From Symsagittifera roscoffensis (Eukaryota; Xenacoelomorpha; Acoela; Convolutidae), in assembly GCF_963678635.1 (NCBI RefSeq), contig NC_087066.1, positions 57,306,312 through 57,370,311 on the forward strand: a DNA stretch of 64,000 nt. Reading direction: 5' to 3'. The position numbers were made by a program, and so were the translations under genes. The notes below the pieces were generated by a model. It was not told the origin of the DNA. It saw only the letters and a program-made list of their open reading frames with translations, and made no database searches. Below are positions 1 through 12,239 of this stretch, piece by piece. Within the stretch, counting starts at the first letter, position 1; every line of letters begins with the position of its first letter.

Positions 1-227
1 CCCCAGGGTTCAGTACTCGGCCCAGTACTGTTTTTAATATACATCATTACAATGCCGGACAAAATAGCGTCAAAAATTTATCTATTCGCTGACGATGCAA
101 AATTATACCGTCAAATTGAAGACAAATAAGATGTAACACGCATACATGAAGATTTACATTCACTAGAAATTTGGTCTGGTGAGAGTCTTTTGTCTTTTAA
201 TATCGACAAATGTGTTCACATGACAAT

Positions 228-1074
228 CAGGGATATCGATTCGAATCCGAGTATTCGACCCGAATACCGAGTATTCGGCACTTCGAAGCCGAATCCGAAT
301 ATTAAAATTTTGAAATCCGAATATCGAATCCGAATATTTTTTTTTTTTGCCGAATACCGAATAATCCAGGGTCCACTGCTAAAAAACCCGAATATTCCGA
401 ATATTGGTTTACTGTTTTGTTTCACAATATTTTTCTGTTTTTTTTTAAGATGGCTAATGTAGAAGAGTCTGATGTCGCTGCCGAGTGCGAGTATAGAAAA
501 GAAAAAGGAGTGGCAAAATGGCATGAAAAGTTTCTTGTGGAATATCGAGGTGGTAGAAAAACGGAAGGAAGAAAGTGCATTAAATGCAATGTTTTGATTA
601 AGAGTATTGGGGCGTCAACGACTTCGATGACTAAACACACGCAAGTTTTTTTGAAACTATTCGAAAGTTCGCTGTTGAACCCGAAAGTGCCACACAGGTG
701 GCGTCTAATGATCATCAATATGTGGCTGTGGAAGAAGGTTTGTCTTTTGCAGAGTTCAATAACAATTGCCAATTAGATGAGTTTGACATTTTCGCTTTTC
801 TGGAAAATTTTCGTCCGTCCAGTGTTGATCCAGAGCGCCTATTTTCTACTTGAAAATTGCTATGTTCAATACTTTTTATAGAATTTGTTGTATCAAACTT
901 TTATGCTAAGTTTTTTGGGAAAATAACCAAATATCCGAATAGTTGTTCGAGTAGTAACATTTGGCCGAAGCCGAATCCGAATAGTAAGGGCACTATTCGG
1001 CCGAAGTCGAATATCGAATAGTTGGGCCGCGGCGAATAACGAATATCAAAAAGTCCGAGTATTCGACATCCCTG
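228..1074 (+). mobile_element. Non-autonomous hAT-type DNA transposon (847 bp) with perfect 8-bp target duplication
   Basis: The element starts CAGGGATATCGATTCG, and its other end read in reverse starts CAGGGATGTCGAATAC. ATGACAAT stands on both sides (220-227 and 1075-1082). CAGGG-type ends with an 8-bp duplication are diagnostic of hAT elements. Both subterminal regions (about 240-400 and 930-1065) are packed with degenerate CCGAATATCGAAT-like words in both orientations, as expected for transposase binding clusters. The interior holds only the two ends of a transposase gene. It inserted into the LINE between two RT-coding segments that read on across it, so the LINE is older. Confidence 0.93.
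450..852 (+). pseudogene. Internally deleted hAT transposase: BED zinc finger joined to the C-terminal dimerisation end
   Basis: From ATG 450 the frame reads MANVEESDVAAECEYRKEKG. A BED-type finger follows, with CIKCNVLIKS (CxxC) and STTSMTKH (the H part). After about residue 65 the meaningful frame shifts by one. The shifted frame ends in SSVDPERLFST and TGA at 850-852. That ending resembles the hAT C-terminal motif (S..SERLFS.AG) cut off just before AG. The catalytic domain between these ends is absent, so the copy cannot make transposase and would depend on an intact relative. The BED assignment is good; the C-terminal assignment rests on a short motif. Confidence 0.75.
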
Positions 1075-2041
1075 ATGACAATAGGAACCAAGAAAATGGA
1101 TATGCTGAAGAACTATAAAATCAATTTCGAAAACATAAAAGAAATGCAACTCAAAAAAGACCTGGGTATCTGGCTTGACAACAAACTGACATTTGAAACA
1201 CACATCAATAAAAAAGCCAATAAGGCAAACGGCATGATAGCAGTAATTAAAGAAAGCTTAACTAAAGTCACGAAACAAGTATTTTTAAACATCTAAAAAT
1301 GCTTGATACGGCCACACTTCGATTTTGCGAACTTAATCTGGCACCCTAGGTTGATCAAGCATCAAAAGATCTTTTGGGAAACGTACAAAGAAGAGCGACG
1401 CGTCTAGTTAGTGGTATAAAAAATCTATCCTATTACGAATACCTTAAAGAACTGAATCTATCATCGCTGGAATACAGAAGGAAAAGAGGGACATTGAACG
1501 AAATGTATTAAATCTGCTATGGTTTTTATGATATGAATGCCACTGAGGGACTATTCGAGTGGAATGATAGCGATTCTAGAGGTAACGCATGTAAAGTAGT
1601 AGCAAATCTAGAAATGCGAAAAAATTTCTTCATGATAACAGCACCTCTCGACTGGAACAATCTGCCACAGGAAACAGTGCAAAGCAGGATCATCGACGAA
1701 TTCAAGTGGAAACAGGACAAACATTGGAAAGCGATTGGAATTGACATGTACGAATTGGAACGGAGAAAGAACATTTGAAATGACCACAAGAGGCACTGCC
1801 TAATGGTCATAAAAAAACTTGACTTGACTAGATCCACCCGATTTTTTGCTAATTCGAGGCTTACTTCTAATATTTTATATTGCACTCTAGTGTTCTGGCT
1901 AGTGTGCTGGCCTCGTGTTATAAATAAATATACCTAATTCTTTTAAAAGTAAATATAACCTTTCTGTAGAAAAAAGAAAGATTGCCAAAAATGTGCACAT
2001 TTTTAATTAAAAGTGTTCGCTCAGATGAAAATTGTTAGATA

Positions 2042-2274
2042 ATGGAGGCAGCTGACGAGTTGATCAAAACTGAAGAATTAACTGTTGCCTTTCGGCAGAT
2101 GAAAGAAGCAGAACTCAACTTGGAAGAAGTTTTATTCCAAGCTCAAAACAAGCTGACTAGATGTCGGAAAGCGCATAGTGTTGATCTGAATGACCTTGTC
2201 AAATATTCGCACTACATAAGCGTAGATCACTCAGTTGCTGCACCTTTAAATTGGGAACAAGGTGACCCTAGAAG
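2042..2274 (+). CDS. MED4: Mediator complex subunit 4 (MED4), exon with the coiled-coil and conserved core
   Basis: MED4 is a middle-module subunit of the Mediator coactivator that links transcription factors to RNA polymerase II in the nucleus. The exon encodes a heptad-like helix (about residues 5-45, with QMKEAELNLEEVLFQAQNKL). It then carries the conserved stretch DLVKYSHYISVDHSVAAPLN and GDPR, matching the MED4 family signature (KYAHRIS...APL.W.PGDPRRPYPT). It ends AGAAG before the donor GTAACG at 2275, with two bases of an Arg codon left over. The ATG at 2042 follows an in-frame TAG at 2036. That TAG also forms a possible AG acceptor, so this may be an internal exon starting at 2039. 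Animal MED4 has roughly 80-90 more N-terminal residues; they would lie left of the window, or the gene is short here. Confidence 0.92.
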
Positions 2275-5200
2275 GTAACGGGAGAGTAAAAATGTTTTAA
2301 AGTACTTAATTGTGAAAATAATAAATAAAGCTTTTTCCGAAAATCCCATGAATAGAGCACAAGTTGTCCTGGGTTAAGAACGGAAAACAATAGCCTATGG
2401 TACTCGCTTAGAAATATTGCCATTAATATGAGTCCCATTCAAGATATTGATTTAGAGGAATGGTCCCAAGTGAGTGAAAACAAGGAAAATTTTCCGAATT
2501 GGATTTACTACTGCTGTTTTTTTTTTAAACTGGAATTGTGAAAAATATCAATTCACTAGCAAAACTTCGAAACTGCCAAACAACTTAAGAGTAAAGCAGA
2601 TTATAGAATCAATCACCCCAAATTGGCATATTTACGCTTGCGATTAGTAAGCGTTATCAAATCGGAATATAGACTTTTTTGGGTTAACAATTTGTTTAAC
2701 AGAATCACTTGGTATCTTGGTTCATAATGAACTCAATAATCTAAGCGTCTCCGGCGCACTTTGTCTGGTGTTAACGAATATGCCTGGGATGGTAAAGGTC
2801 CTGGGTTCGAATTGTTTCACAAGTTTCTCATGGCTTTCACAAGTTTCAATAAAATTGTTTGCTATGTTATGTCGGCTTAGTTGCCACATCTTGATTTTTT
2901 CTGCCGTACGCAGATTTCATTGTAGTTACTTTTTATGTTTTCATTCACTCCTGCATTTTGTAATTCTTAACTTGACTTCGTATATTTTCTTTTGTTTTTT
3001 TCGCCTAAAAAGTTTTTCGGCCCTTATGATTTCAGCTTATATTTAATCGGCTAGCTTAACTTAGGGTCGTTGGAGGGAACCATAAATTGTATGCTCTTTT
3101 CCGAATCTCAGAATATATATAGTTCAAAGGTTTTGATTTTTTTTCTCGCTTGATAATTTTCCTTGAATTTTCATTAAACGCCGTCGAAAGTGTTTCTGGA
3201 AGTGTTTTCCGCACAAAGAAACATCATTCCAGACAACAGTTTCTTATTTCTTCGAAAAAATTTTTGTTTTTATTTGATTTTGGCTTTTCTTTGGAGTATT
3301 CATGGGAGGTTTCTGGGCAAATCCAGGGTGAAAGACTTTTCAGAGTTCTACGAGGCGTATACTTATCAATTAATTCAAAGATAAATTTATACCACAAACG
3401 GTAATTACATTCACATTCCTTGTAACAAAGGTAGAAAGGGCTGATGAGCATTTCAGTCGCCAGATTTCCAAAGTCAGATTTGCGGGAACTGTAGAAATGT
3501 GATGGTTTGATTTCTCGTGTTTTTCTGTGACTATCAGATCAATTGCTATGGACACATGATAAGAAAACGAAGCTGGGTCCTCCATTTGTTTCACTTATGC
3601 AATCAAGGCGACGATGTTACTGAAAACGAGATCTAGACAGGAACTTATTCGGTATGTAAATTGACTACTTGTCTCTTGCTGGTTTCTATAGTTTTCGATA
3701 CAAAGGCAGTATCGTGACAATTGATTGTGAAACAAGATCCCCATTCAATGGCTGGCAAGTTAAAGTCTCCCGCAAGATTAGTTTGCTAAGACTGCTGATT
3801 CGATATAGACTTCCTTTTGGTAAACTGTACAACACTGCTAAGAAAAAAAGGTTCAGATACGAAAATTTTATCCAGATTGAAAGACTCACTTAACTCGAGC
3901 ACTTCTGTATTTATTTGCTTTAATATAGCGTCTAATTCCAATCTACTCCTCCATGGCTGGAAATACCTGTCCATTTTACTGGTCTATCACTCAGGATGAT
4001 ATTTAGTTAATTAAAACCATATCGCCATTCCCTATATCATTTGTTGAGACTACTCATTTGTTGTCGATATAGTTTTTACAGATTCCGTACATTGTAAAGC
4101 AGTGGTTTGAAGCTCGAACTTATTCAATTTCATTTCTTTGATGGTTTGAATCGACTAATTTTTTTATGAATTTGAATGTCGTTCGCAGTAACCGCTTAGT
4201 GAATAGACCATTTGGTTTGACTCATCGCCGTCCCTTTCTTTAGCCTCGACCAATTTGTGTTTTATCAGATCTTCCGAAGTCTTTGCTTCAACAGGTCTGA
4301 TAGTTTTTTTTCTCTTTGCCTCTTCGTCGAGTACCAATGCATTTAAACTAAAGTCGCTCAGGAAAAACAATCAATGCGTGAGCTTTAATGAAAGCACTTT
4401 CGATCAAAACAGATCACCGTCAGTCTAAAAAGATCAAACATTTGATTGTACAAACCTCAAAACAAAAGTCATTGAAGAATTTAATGTCATCCTCCATTCG
4501 TTCATCGGTCATCCTCTATTTGTTTTGAACGCCCTTTCACTCGGAAAAGAATAATTTATTATCTAGCAGCTGTTGATGGTCCCGCATTTTTCTTGTTGGA
4601 CAAGTTTTTCGTGCATTATTATTTTCATTTTCTTAGGTTTTATTTCAGCTTGTTTTGGGTCAAACAATTTTCATTTGTGAAGTTTTACTTGCTGCTCTAG
4701 TATTACGTTCATTTTCGATTCTTCCTTTGGTTCAAACTCCCGAAATTTGGGTTAAACGTTTTCTCGACGTTAGCTGAAAATTTCAGTAGCATTATTTTTG
4801 TTTTCATCAAGTTTTTCCTCATACCTGATAATTCTTGACATTAAGAGCTTAATTGTCTGGCTCGGAGTTATCTTTCGTAGCTTGTTGTTTGCAATTATCA
4901 AGGCAATTTTACACAGTCAAAGAAGGCCTGGTATTTTTGCAAGGCAAGGACCCATCTTTACACTCATTTACTGCCTTCCCCACAGGGGTATTTCGCTGAT
5001 TGGCTTCGAGTTTTCGCAGCCTGAATATTCCGTCCAACGATACCCCTCCTAAGCCACAAAATTCCAAAGGCACGAAGTCATTAAAACTGGATTACATAAG
5101 AGTGACCCTCTTCGATTTTTTTGACTGTATTCGCGTGAGGTCTTGATTCTTTCGGGGTCATCGTTTTTGAGATGGTTGATTTTTGCTTTTTCCCTTCTCT

Positions 5201-6317
5201 TTGAATGAGATGATTTTGCCAATTTTCCTCCAAACAGTTGAGAGCAGTATAAACTCAGACGAGACACGAAGAAACTTGGCGAAATCTTCGAGGATAAATG
5301 TGTTTTTTTATTTTCGTTTGCTGCGATATAATAGTTTTCCCTTAGCGTCCATGGTGGGAATTGTTGTCCTTCAAGTCTTTCTGATTATTTTTCGTGTCAA
5401 TCTGGTGACAGTACCAGATACAAGCTATCCGATCCTGTTAACGTAGGATCAAATGCAGGAGATCTGGGATGGAAAAAGGGATGTTGTTATTGCTTCAATG
5501 AGGGGATGCTGAACTGTTCTAATTGACAAATTATAATTTTGTGAACTACCAAGTCTTCCTTTCTCCGGTAGGATTTGCAAATCTTTTCTAGCGTTCTCGT
5601 TGAAGCTCAAACCAGGGAAAGTAAAACTTCTACTGAGAAACTTTATCGATCGTCCTATGGAATCAACTTGATCGTATGGTCCAATGAATATGCAGAGTAG
5701 ATAGATACAACCCCGGTACTAAAATCAATCAATTCACTCAATCAATTCCCTGAAACCCTTCAAAATGTTTATCACAACAATTAAGCTAGTGTTGCGTAAC
5801 TGCATCCGCTTCGCCTATGTGTATAATTTGTTCTATATCAAATTTGGAAATCAGTACTAGTTTTTTCCCATAAACAGTAGTTTATGTGAGCTTGTTAACG
5901 CTTTTCCAACTGTCTGTTGGCTATATTTATACAGGCGAGCTTGTAAGCGTTGTGGTATAATATGATTGATTTTTTTAAAACCAAACTCGCAAATAAAAAT
6001 GCTCATTTAATGACACTTTTGCTCTTATCACGCTCTGTACCGTTCAAATTTCATAGCTTTTTTCTAATTTTCAGTGGCTAGAGTTAGCCGATAATCAAGC
6101 GCTCGTGGCACAGATAGAAGGACCCAAGACGCTTAATCGATTGGTCGGAGGTTGAATGCGCGCTTAACAAATTTATTTATATTTGGTGGCATTTTTGCTG
6201 CATAGCATTGGCGATTTCTTGGCACCTGCTGCTTTAAAAATTGGTATTATTCGCAAACTTTCAGTGAGACTCCAAATTTTGAAGTATTTTTGTATTCTCG
6301 GTGCATCCTTTTTTCAG
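2275..6317 (+). other. MED4 intron 1 (about 4.04 kb), with an old interspersed repeat
   Basis: The intron is GTAACG...TTTCAG. It carries a copy of the TTGCGATTAG-core repeat near 2632-2960 and otherwise AT-rich DNA with no coding signal that I can support. Short open frames in it have no conserved motif. Confidence 0.8.
2632..2960 (+). repeat. Interspersed repeat with CTTGCGATTAGYAAG hairpin core (copy 1)
   Basis: It shares TTGCGATTAG-AAGCGTTATCAAATCGG and the following TTAACA..TTG.TTAACA.AATCA with copies near 10130, 11803, 13463, 44190 and 48980. Similarity to the 48980 copy continues through TCCGGC.CACTT.GTCT and ATTGTAGTT for about 300 bp. No coding capacity or clear terminal repeats are seen. 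Confidence 0.7.
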
Positions 6318-6483
6318 GCCCTACCCTACAGAAAACGAAATGCGGGCAGGATGGTTGGGACGACTTAATGAGTTGCAGATCACATCTGTTGAAAACATTC
6401 CTGCTGACCTCTTTCTCGAAGCAGTCCCTCCCTCTATTCGGGAAGCGCAAATGGAGTCTACCGCATCATCTACTGTAGAAATG
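6318..6483 (+). CDS. MED4: MED4, second visible exon
   Basis: The acceptor CCTTTTTTCAG ends at 6317. The first base completes the split Arg codon from 2274, giving the contiguous family motif GDPRRPYPT, then ENEMRAGWLGRLN, which matches the MED4 segment after the core. The rest (ENIPADLFLEAVPPSIREAQ) is acidic and less conserved. Two phase-0 donors fit: GTAGAA at 6475 or GTTAGA at 6484. Both join in frame to the exon at 6953, and I list the longer form. The intron before it is about 4.04 kb. Confidence 0.9.
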
Positions 6484-6952
6484 GTTAGATAGCTCCAGTC
6501 CTGTTCGATAATGAAAAATTGTTCCTCTACGAGCTAGGAATGGCGCTCTTTTAGATTTCAGAGACCTAAAAGCAAGCTCGTAGTTTATCGTGTGTGGTAT
6601 CTCGTTAGCCATATTTCAGGTTCCAACGTTTTCAATTAAGTTAAATTTGTTTCTGATATTTTTTGGGTATATATTTTCTTCTTTTCTACCTTGCTCTTGC
6701 AGCATTCTGCTGTGAACATCAACCCGCTGCTCTTTTTATGTTGTTTGACCATGGAGCGCACATTTGACAACCCCGAAATTAATAAAAAGTGATAAGTTTT
6801 CAATCAAGTGATCAGCTACGGTAAGCAGCGAAGAAAATTCTTGTATGTTGTTCATGTTGCTATTAGATAATAATTCGTAAATTATTTCAAGTTTCGGTAT
6901 GCTTGTCCTGTTGCTTTTACAAAAAAAAAATTTTTTTTTGTTTTTCCTTCAG

Positions 6953-7117
6953 GTAAACTCGTCGACATCGAACAGTTTGACGAATCAATGGGAGATGAAG
7001 AGTGCTCATTTTCAATCAGAGCCAGGAGGCGTCGAATCCAGTTTCCCGCATCAAGCCAGCAATAGTCGCTTGGATGACGTGGAAACAATGTCGAGCGATT
7101 CGTCTGAAAGTGTATAA
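6953..7117 (+). CDS. MED4: MED4, last exon with Ser/Asp-rich C-terminus
   Basis: After the acceptor TTTTTCCTTCAG (to 6952) the phase-0 exon encodes a polar tail ending DDVETMSSDSSESV and TAA. MED4 proteins typically end in a DD(V/I)E.MS(T/S)DSS..SE tail, so this closes the gene. With the other two exons the visible protein is 187 residues (184 with the shorter exon-2 donor). No AATAAA is seen in the next 200 bases, so the poly(A) site is unresolved. Confidence 0.9.
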   Translation, partial: VNSSTSNSLTNQWEMKSAHFQSEPGGVESSFPHQASNSRLDDVETMSSDSSESV

Positions 7118-8892
7118 TCATTGTGCTACGCGCTAAGAAAAAAGCTAAATTCGGTCAAAACTAGAAATCAACAGTTTGATAAGATGATTTTGATTTGCTG
7201 CGACAACCAAACTTATGCTATCCTGGTGTAAATTCGAAGCGAAGATGATCGATCTTAGGGGTGAAATGAGATATTTAGTGGTCCGTCACTACTGGGCCAT
7301 CACACGCTTATTTTTCAGAGCCGTTTGTAGAAATTATGGTTGTTTGATTGAAAACATTACATGAAGCTCGCCTTCAAAACTACGAATTTATGAGACTAAT
7401 TTTTGCAGTAGGTATTTACTTTGTTTTGAAAAATTGAACTGCTGTAATGAGAACCCGATGCTTGTTGTTTAAACTTGAATAGAATTTGCATTGAAGTGAA
7501 CCTTTAATTTACGTTTTAGTATCAAACTTTAGTTTCAGCATGAACTTAACGTTCGTTTCATTAATTACATTTGCGAGAGCAAGTGTATTGCAACCGTGTA
7601 CTAGACTTGTTTTCTCGTGAACAATTTTAACAGGCCGCACTGTGGAAATTCGACTCATCTTCTGAAGGCCTACCCCCACGAGAGGTCTTACAGCGGAAAC
7701 TCTCCTCATATCCTGAAGACCTGTTTACACGAGCGTAGCGTAGTGCGTTGGTACGATCCAACTTTTTTCTAACCTAAATCGCAAATAAAAGTGCTACTTT
7801 TGGTGGCATTTGAATCAGTAGGATGCGTTAGCAGTATAATCCCATGGATATTTGATTAGTAATAATTTAACAGTTGATATTTAATTTAATTCATCAATTA
7901 AACCGAAAAAAGCTATTTGTTTCATACAACAGTATAGTATTTAAAATCCCATTTCTAAAGGTTTCCAACTCGATATATTTCGCGAGATTTTCGAAATGCA
8001 AAACTCATATGCAATTTGGTTTACTACATTTTATTTTCTTGCATGCAAAGTTAGTGTGCTTGCCTTTAGTCTATTGTATTCCAAATTACTAAATGCAAAA
8101 TGTTGTGCATTTTAAAGCTCCCGATTTTTTTTCGCTTTATCGCTGGTGTTACCGAAGTGCAGCTTTGCTTCTGTGTGAAAACCTCGTCTTTTTTTGGCCA
8201 AAAACTGAGTTCATTAGAAGTATTCAGATATGATCTTACTGTATAGCATGTTATAATTAGAGTATTAATGCCATGTTTTGAATTTCGCCTTATTATTAGC
8301 AAGTTCCTGTTTGATAATAACAGGTTTTATGAAAGTTTATGGGATAAGGTTTGTTTTGAGAAGCTTTTGAATGATAGCCTTTTCGCAGCAATTTTTCGTC
8401 GCTGTATCTGCATTTTACGCTAGTTTGTTTCTACCTAACCGCTTATTCTACGGCCCAGTTGAGAGTTGAATCAAACTTTTCACAGGAGAAACGGCTACGC
8501 CCTGTTTGTTGTATAAAATAATGGTTTTAAAAAAGGCTGGGAATTTTGTGAAACTTTTCTTCTCAAAAAAACTTCGCAAATCTGCGAATAAGGGTTCAAC
8601 TGAAAAAAGGGTACAAATTTTCCAAAAGGGTAAAATTGTAAAGGGTACAATAAATTGTTTTGAGTTATTTTCGCATGTCGTAAGAAAAAATTCTTTTATA
8701 GAATATTTTATCGTTTTATGAGATATTTTTTTTCATTTTTCTTTTACCCTGCCAAATCTGAAATCAATTTTTCAATCGAGAAAACAGGTTGGTGACATTT
8801 TCCCTGCTTCAGCTGCAAATCCCTAATTTTGGCAGAGAATTTAGTATAAATTTAGCACAACCACATCTTATAGTCAGAAATTAGTCAGAAAT
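7118..8892. other. Intergenic, no gene seen
   Basis: AT-rich DNA after MED4. Near 7640-7735 a segment of about 45 bp is loosely repeated (CTTCTGAAGGCCT..., ATCCTGAAGACCTG...). Short open frames (for example 7509-7709 minus and 8506-8721 plus) show no domain, splice context or unusual composition. Confidence 0.6.
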
Positions 8893-10565
8893 TTTTTCAC
8901 TTTTCTCGAAAAGAATTGTGCTAAATCTGAGGTTAAGGATTCAATCAAAAGAACAATGTTTGTGAATCTGCCCTGCATCAGGGTTTATTTCTCTGCTTTA
9001 GCAGACAAGCGTTAAAGATTTTGAGAAGTCAAACTTGGGCTTTTTTTAACCAATTTTTTGAAAAGTTTTTCTCGAAAACTGCCCAGTTAAATTTAGATTA
9101 AGAATTCAATTAAAAGAGTGAGTAGTAGGTATCTCTCCGAATAAGTAGCAAATTCCTTGCTTTATCAGAGAAACCACTATGGTTTTGGGTGAAGTCCGTT
9201 TTTCACGCACTGATAATTACGCATTTCCTTCCGCATCAATTAAACATATTCTAAGGAATGCTCAAAGAGCTACTTCAAGTATCAGCTGGGCCATTTGTGT
9301 TTGACTATTTACAAGAGCCCATGGTTCAGCTGGGCTGTAAGCCTCCTAATCTCCGGATCCGTGGCTTGAATGTTTTCGATCAATTTTCTAAACATTTTAA
9401 ACAAATGTTTCTCAGACGTTTTCTACAATTTTTTCGGCTTAGTGGATTTTGTCTGGTTTTTCTATCTGCCAGCTGGCCTCTCTTGATTTATGGAAAGTGG
9501 TGCGAAGCTTCGCTTTTTTCTTTTGTTTTTATTGAGAGCAGTTCGTTTGTTTGTTTCTCATAACGTTCAAAAGTAAACGTCTTCAAAGTTGAACGTTTTT
9601 GTTCAAAATTAAACGAGTTTTTCAATCATGACTTTTTCAATTCGTAGCTTAAATGATAATTGTTCATGAAAGTGGTTTTCCTGTTCAGACGTTAAGTCAT
9701 CTGTTTGATTTTCGAGGAAAATTCATAGTTGCAACTGGATACTAGACTTTTTCCCGTGAACAGTTTGATTTTTGTTTCGACCATTCGAAATATTGGGAGG
9801 AACTTTGTATTTCAGGGTGCTTTCGTTTTTTTGCGGTTAGACTTTCAGTTTTTTTTGAATGAATGAGAGAGAAACAGAGGGAGGGAGATAAAGTTAAAAT
9901 TTTAAATAATCTTCGTATAGAAGGGACTACAGCTTTAAACTGAAAAAAAAAACAATTAAGTTGTGACGAGCACGGAAATTTGGGATGGCTGTCTTAAATT
10001 GAGCTAAGGGTCTTCGTTTGAACGATTAACCAAGAATCACCCCACACGAGCAGTATAGATTGCAACACTAGTGTTGCATCGATACATAAATTTTAGTTTG
10101 TTGTTGAAAATATGTTGACTAAAATTATTTTTACGCTTGCGATTAGCAGGCGTTGTCGAATCGGAAATCGGTTTATAGATTGTTTTTCAGTTTAACATCT
10201 TGTTAAACAAAATTACTGGCAGCGGTCTGCTCTCATGAAATGTCACCCCAAAAAAATGTGTTTTGAGCATGCGCATTTGAAATAATTTGACTTTCGATGT
10301 TTTTATATTGTTTGCTAGAAAAAGTTAAATATTCAATATTTTTTTTTGTCGGCCATGTTGTTGTTAGGCCGTTGTTTGAGGGTGTCCGGCATGTTCTCAC
10401 CGAGTGCAGGGAGTGTTGCGACCTCAGTCGGTCGAAGCCACAGGTGTTTTGTGGTCAGGTTTGTTCTAATTTGTGGACAGTTAAATAGGTGTAACGCCTT
10501 GTGGGGAGCAGGGCAGAAGGTACAGTTTGGTGGGACATTTGGGTGTATCTTATTAATGCAAGTCT
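8893..10565 (+). repeat. Tandem 1.67-kb repeat, unit 1
   Basis: The unit begins TTTTTTCACTTTTCTCG, and CTAAATCTGA recurs at 8921, 10594 and 12268, giving a period of 1673-1674 bp. It contains a copy of the TTGCGATTAG-core repeat near 10130. It ends (about 10360-10560) in an antisense fragment of a LINE C-terminal zinc-knuckle. Short open frames inside it recur in each unit because of the duplication and are not evidence of genes. Confidence 0.92.
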
Positions 10566-12239
10566 TTTTTCACTTTTCTCGAAAAGAATTGTGCTAAATC
10601 TGAGGTTAAGGGTTCAATTGGAAGAACAAAGTTTGGGAATCTGCCCTGCATCAGCGTTTATTTTTCTGCTTTAGCAGACAAGCGTTAAAGATTTTGGAAA
10701 GTCAAACTTGGGATTTTTTAACCAATTTTTGAAAAGTTTTTCTTGAAAACTGCCCAGTTAAATTTAGATTAAGAATTCAATTAAAAGAGTGAGTAGTAGG
10801 TATCTCTCCGAATAAGTAGCAAATTCCTTGCTTTATCAGAGAAACCACTATGGTTTTGGGTGAAGTCCGTTTTTCACGCACTGATAATTACGCATTTCCT
10901 TCCGCATCAATTAAACATATTCTAAGGAATGCTCAAAGAGCTACTTCAAGTATCAGCTGGGCCATTTGTGTTTGTTTATTTACAAGAGCCCATGGTGCAG
11001 CTGGGCTGTAAGCCTCCTAATCTCCGGATCCGTGGCTTGAATGTTTTCGATCAATTTTCTAAAAATTTTAAACAATTGTTTCTCAGACGTTTTTTTTTCT
11101 ACAATTTTTTCGGCTTAGTGGATTTTGTCTGGTTTTTCTATCTGCCAGCTGGCCTCTCTTGATTTATGGAAAGTGGTGCGAAGCTTCGCTTTTTTCTTTT
11201 GTTTTTTGTGATAGCAGTTCGTTTGTTTGTTTCTCATAACGTTCAAAAGTAAACGTCTTCAAAGTTGAACGTTTTTGTTCAAAATTAAACGAGTTTTTCA
11301 ATCATGACTTTTTCAATTCGTAGCTTAAATGATAATTGTTCATGAAAGTGGTTTTCCTGTTAAGACGTTAAGATATCTGTTTGATGTTCAAGGAAAATTC
11401 ATAGTTGCAACTGGATACTAGACTTTTTCCCGTGAACAGTTTGATTTTTGTTTCGACCATTCGAAAAATTGGGAGGAACTTTGTATTTCAAGGTGTTTTA
11501 GTTTTTTTGCGGTTAGACTTTCAGTTTTTTTTGAATGAATGAGAGAGAAACAGAGGGAGGGAGATAAAGTTAAAATTTAAATAATCTTCGTATAGAAGCG
11601 ACTACAGCTTTGAACTGAAAAAAAAAACAATTAAATTGTGACGAGCACGGGAATTTGGGATGGCTGTCTTAAATTGAGCTAAGGGTCTCCATTTGAACGA
11701 TTAACCAAGAATCACCCCCACACGAGCAGTATAGATTGCAACACTAGTGTTGCATTGATACATAATTTTTAGTTTGTTGTTGAAAATATGTTGACTAAAA
11801 TTATTTTTACGCTTGCGATTAGCAGGCGTTGTCAAATCGGAAATCGGTTTATAGATTGTTTTTCAGTTTAACATCTTGTTAAACAAAATTACTGGCAGCG
11901 GTCTGCTCTCATGAAATGTCACCCAAAAAATGTGTTTTGAGCATGCGCATATGAATTAATTCGACTTTCGATGTTTTTATATTGTTTGCTAGAAAAAGTT
12001 AAATATTCAATATATTTTTTTGTCGGCCATGTTGTTGTTAGGCCGTTGTTTGAGGGTGTCCGGCATGTTCTCGCCGAGTGCAGGGATTGTTGCGACCTCA
12101 GTCGGTCGAAGCCACAGGTGTTTTGTGGTCAGGTTTGTTCGAATTTGTGGACAGTTAAATAGGTGTAACGCCTTGTGGGGAGCAGGGCAGAAGGTACAGT
12201 TTGGTGGGACATTTGGGTGTATCTTATTAATGCAAGTCT
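10566..12239 (+). repeat. Tandem 1.67-kb repeat, unit 2
   Basis: Nearly identical to unit 1 apart from scattered substitutions and small indels (for example a T-run expansion near 11091-11098). It has the same internal order: TTTTTTCACTTTTCTCG head, CTGCTTTAGCAGAC, TTGCGATTAG core, antisense LINE tail. The high identity indicates a fairly recent duplication. Confidence 0.92.

Larger units (their letters stand above)
1..1778 (+). pseudogene. CR1/L2-like LINE reverse transcriptase remnant, interrupted by a hAT insertion
   Basis: The first 180 bases translate to the LINE RT signature PQGSVLGPVLFLIYI, followed by FADDAKLYR with the catalytic DD. A TAA breaks the frame at 127-129. The text resumes after the inserted hAT at 1075 with GIWLDNKLTFETHI. 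It continues after a stop and frame changes with RPHFDFANLIWHP, RRATRLVSGIKNLSYYEYL and SLEYRRKRGTLNEMY, and ends with DWNNLPQETV near 1650-1680. This order (RT motifs, then the RRAT...YRR..GDL tail) is standard for CR1/L2/Jockey-group non-LTR retrotransposons. At least two stops and several frame shifts make it dead. It is truncated at the window edge, so the endonuclease is not visible. The 3' end lies near 1778-1830. Confidence 0.9.

Noticed and set aside
2790-2830. tRNA gene or tRNA-derived SINE from GGGTTCGAATTG (and GTTGTTCGAATCC near 56706)
   Set aside because: B-box-like words only; no A-box at the right distance and no cloverleaf can be drawn.
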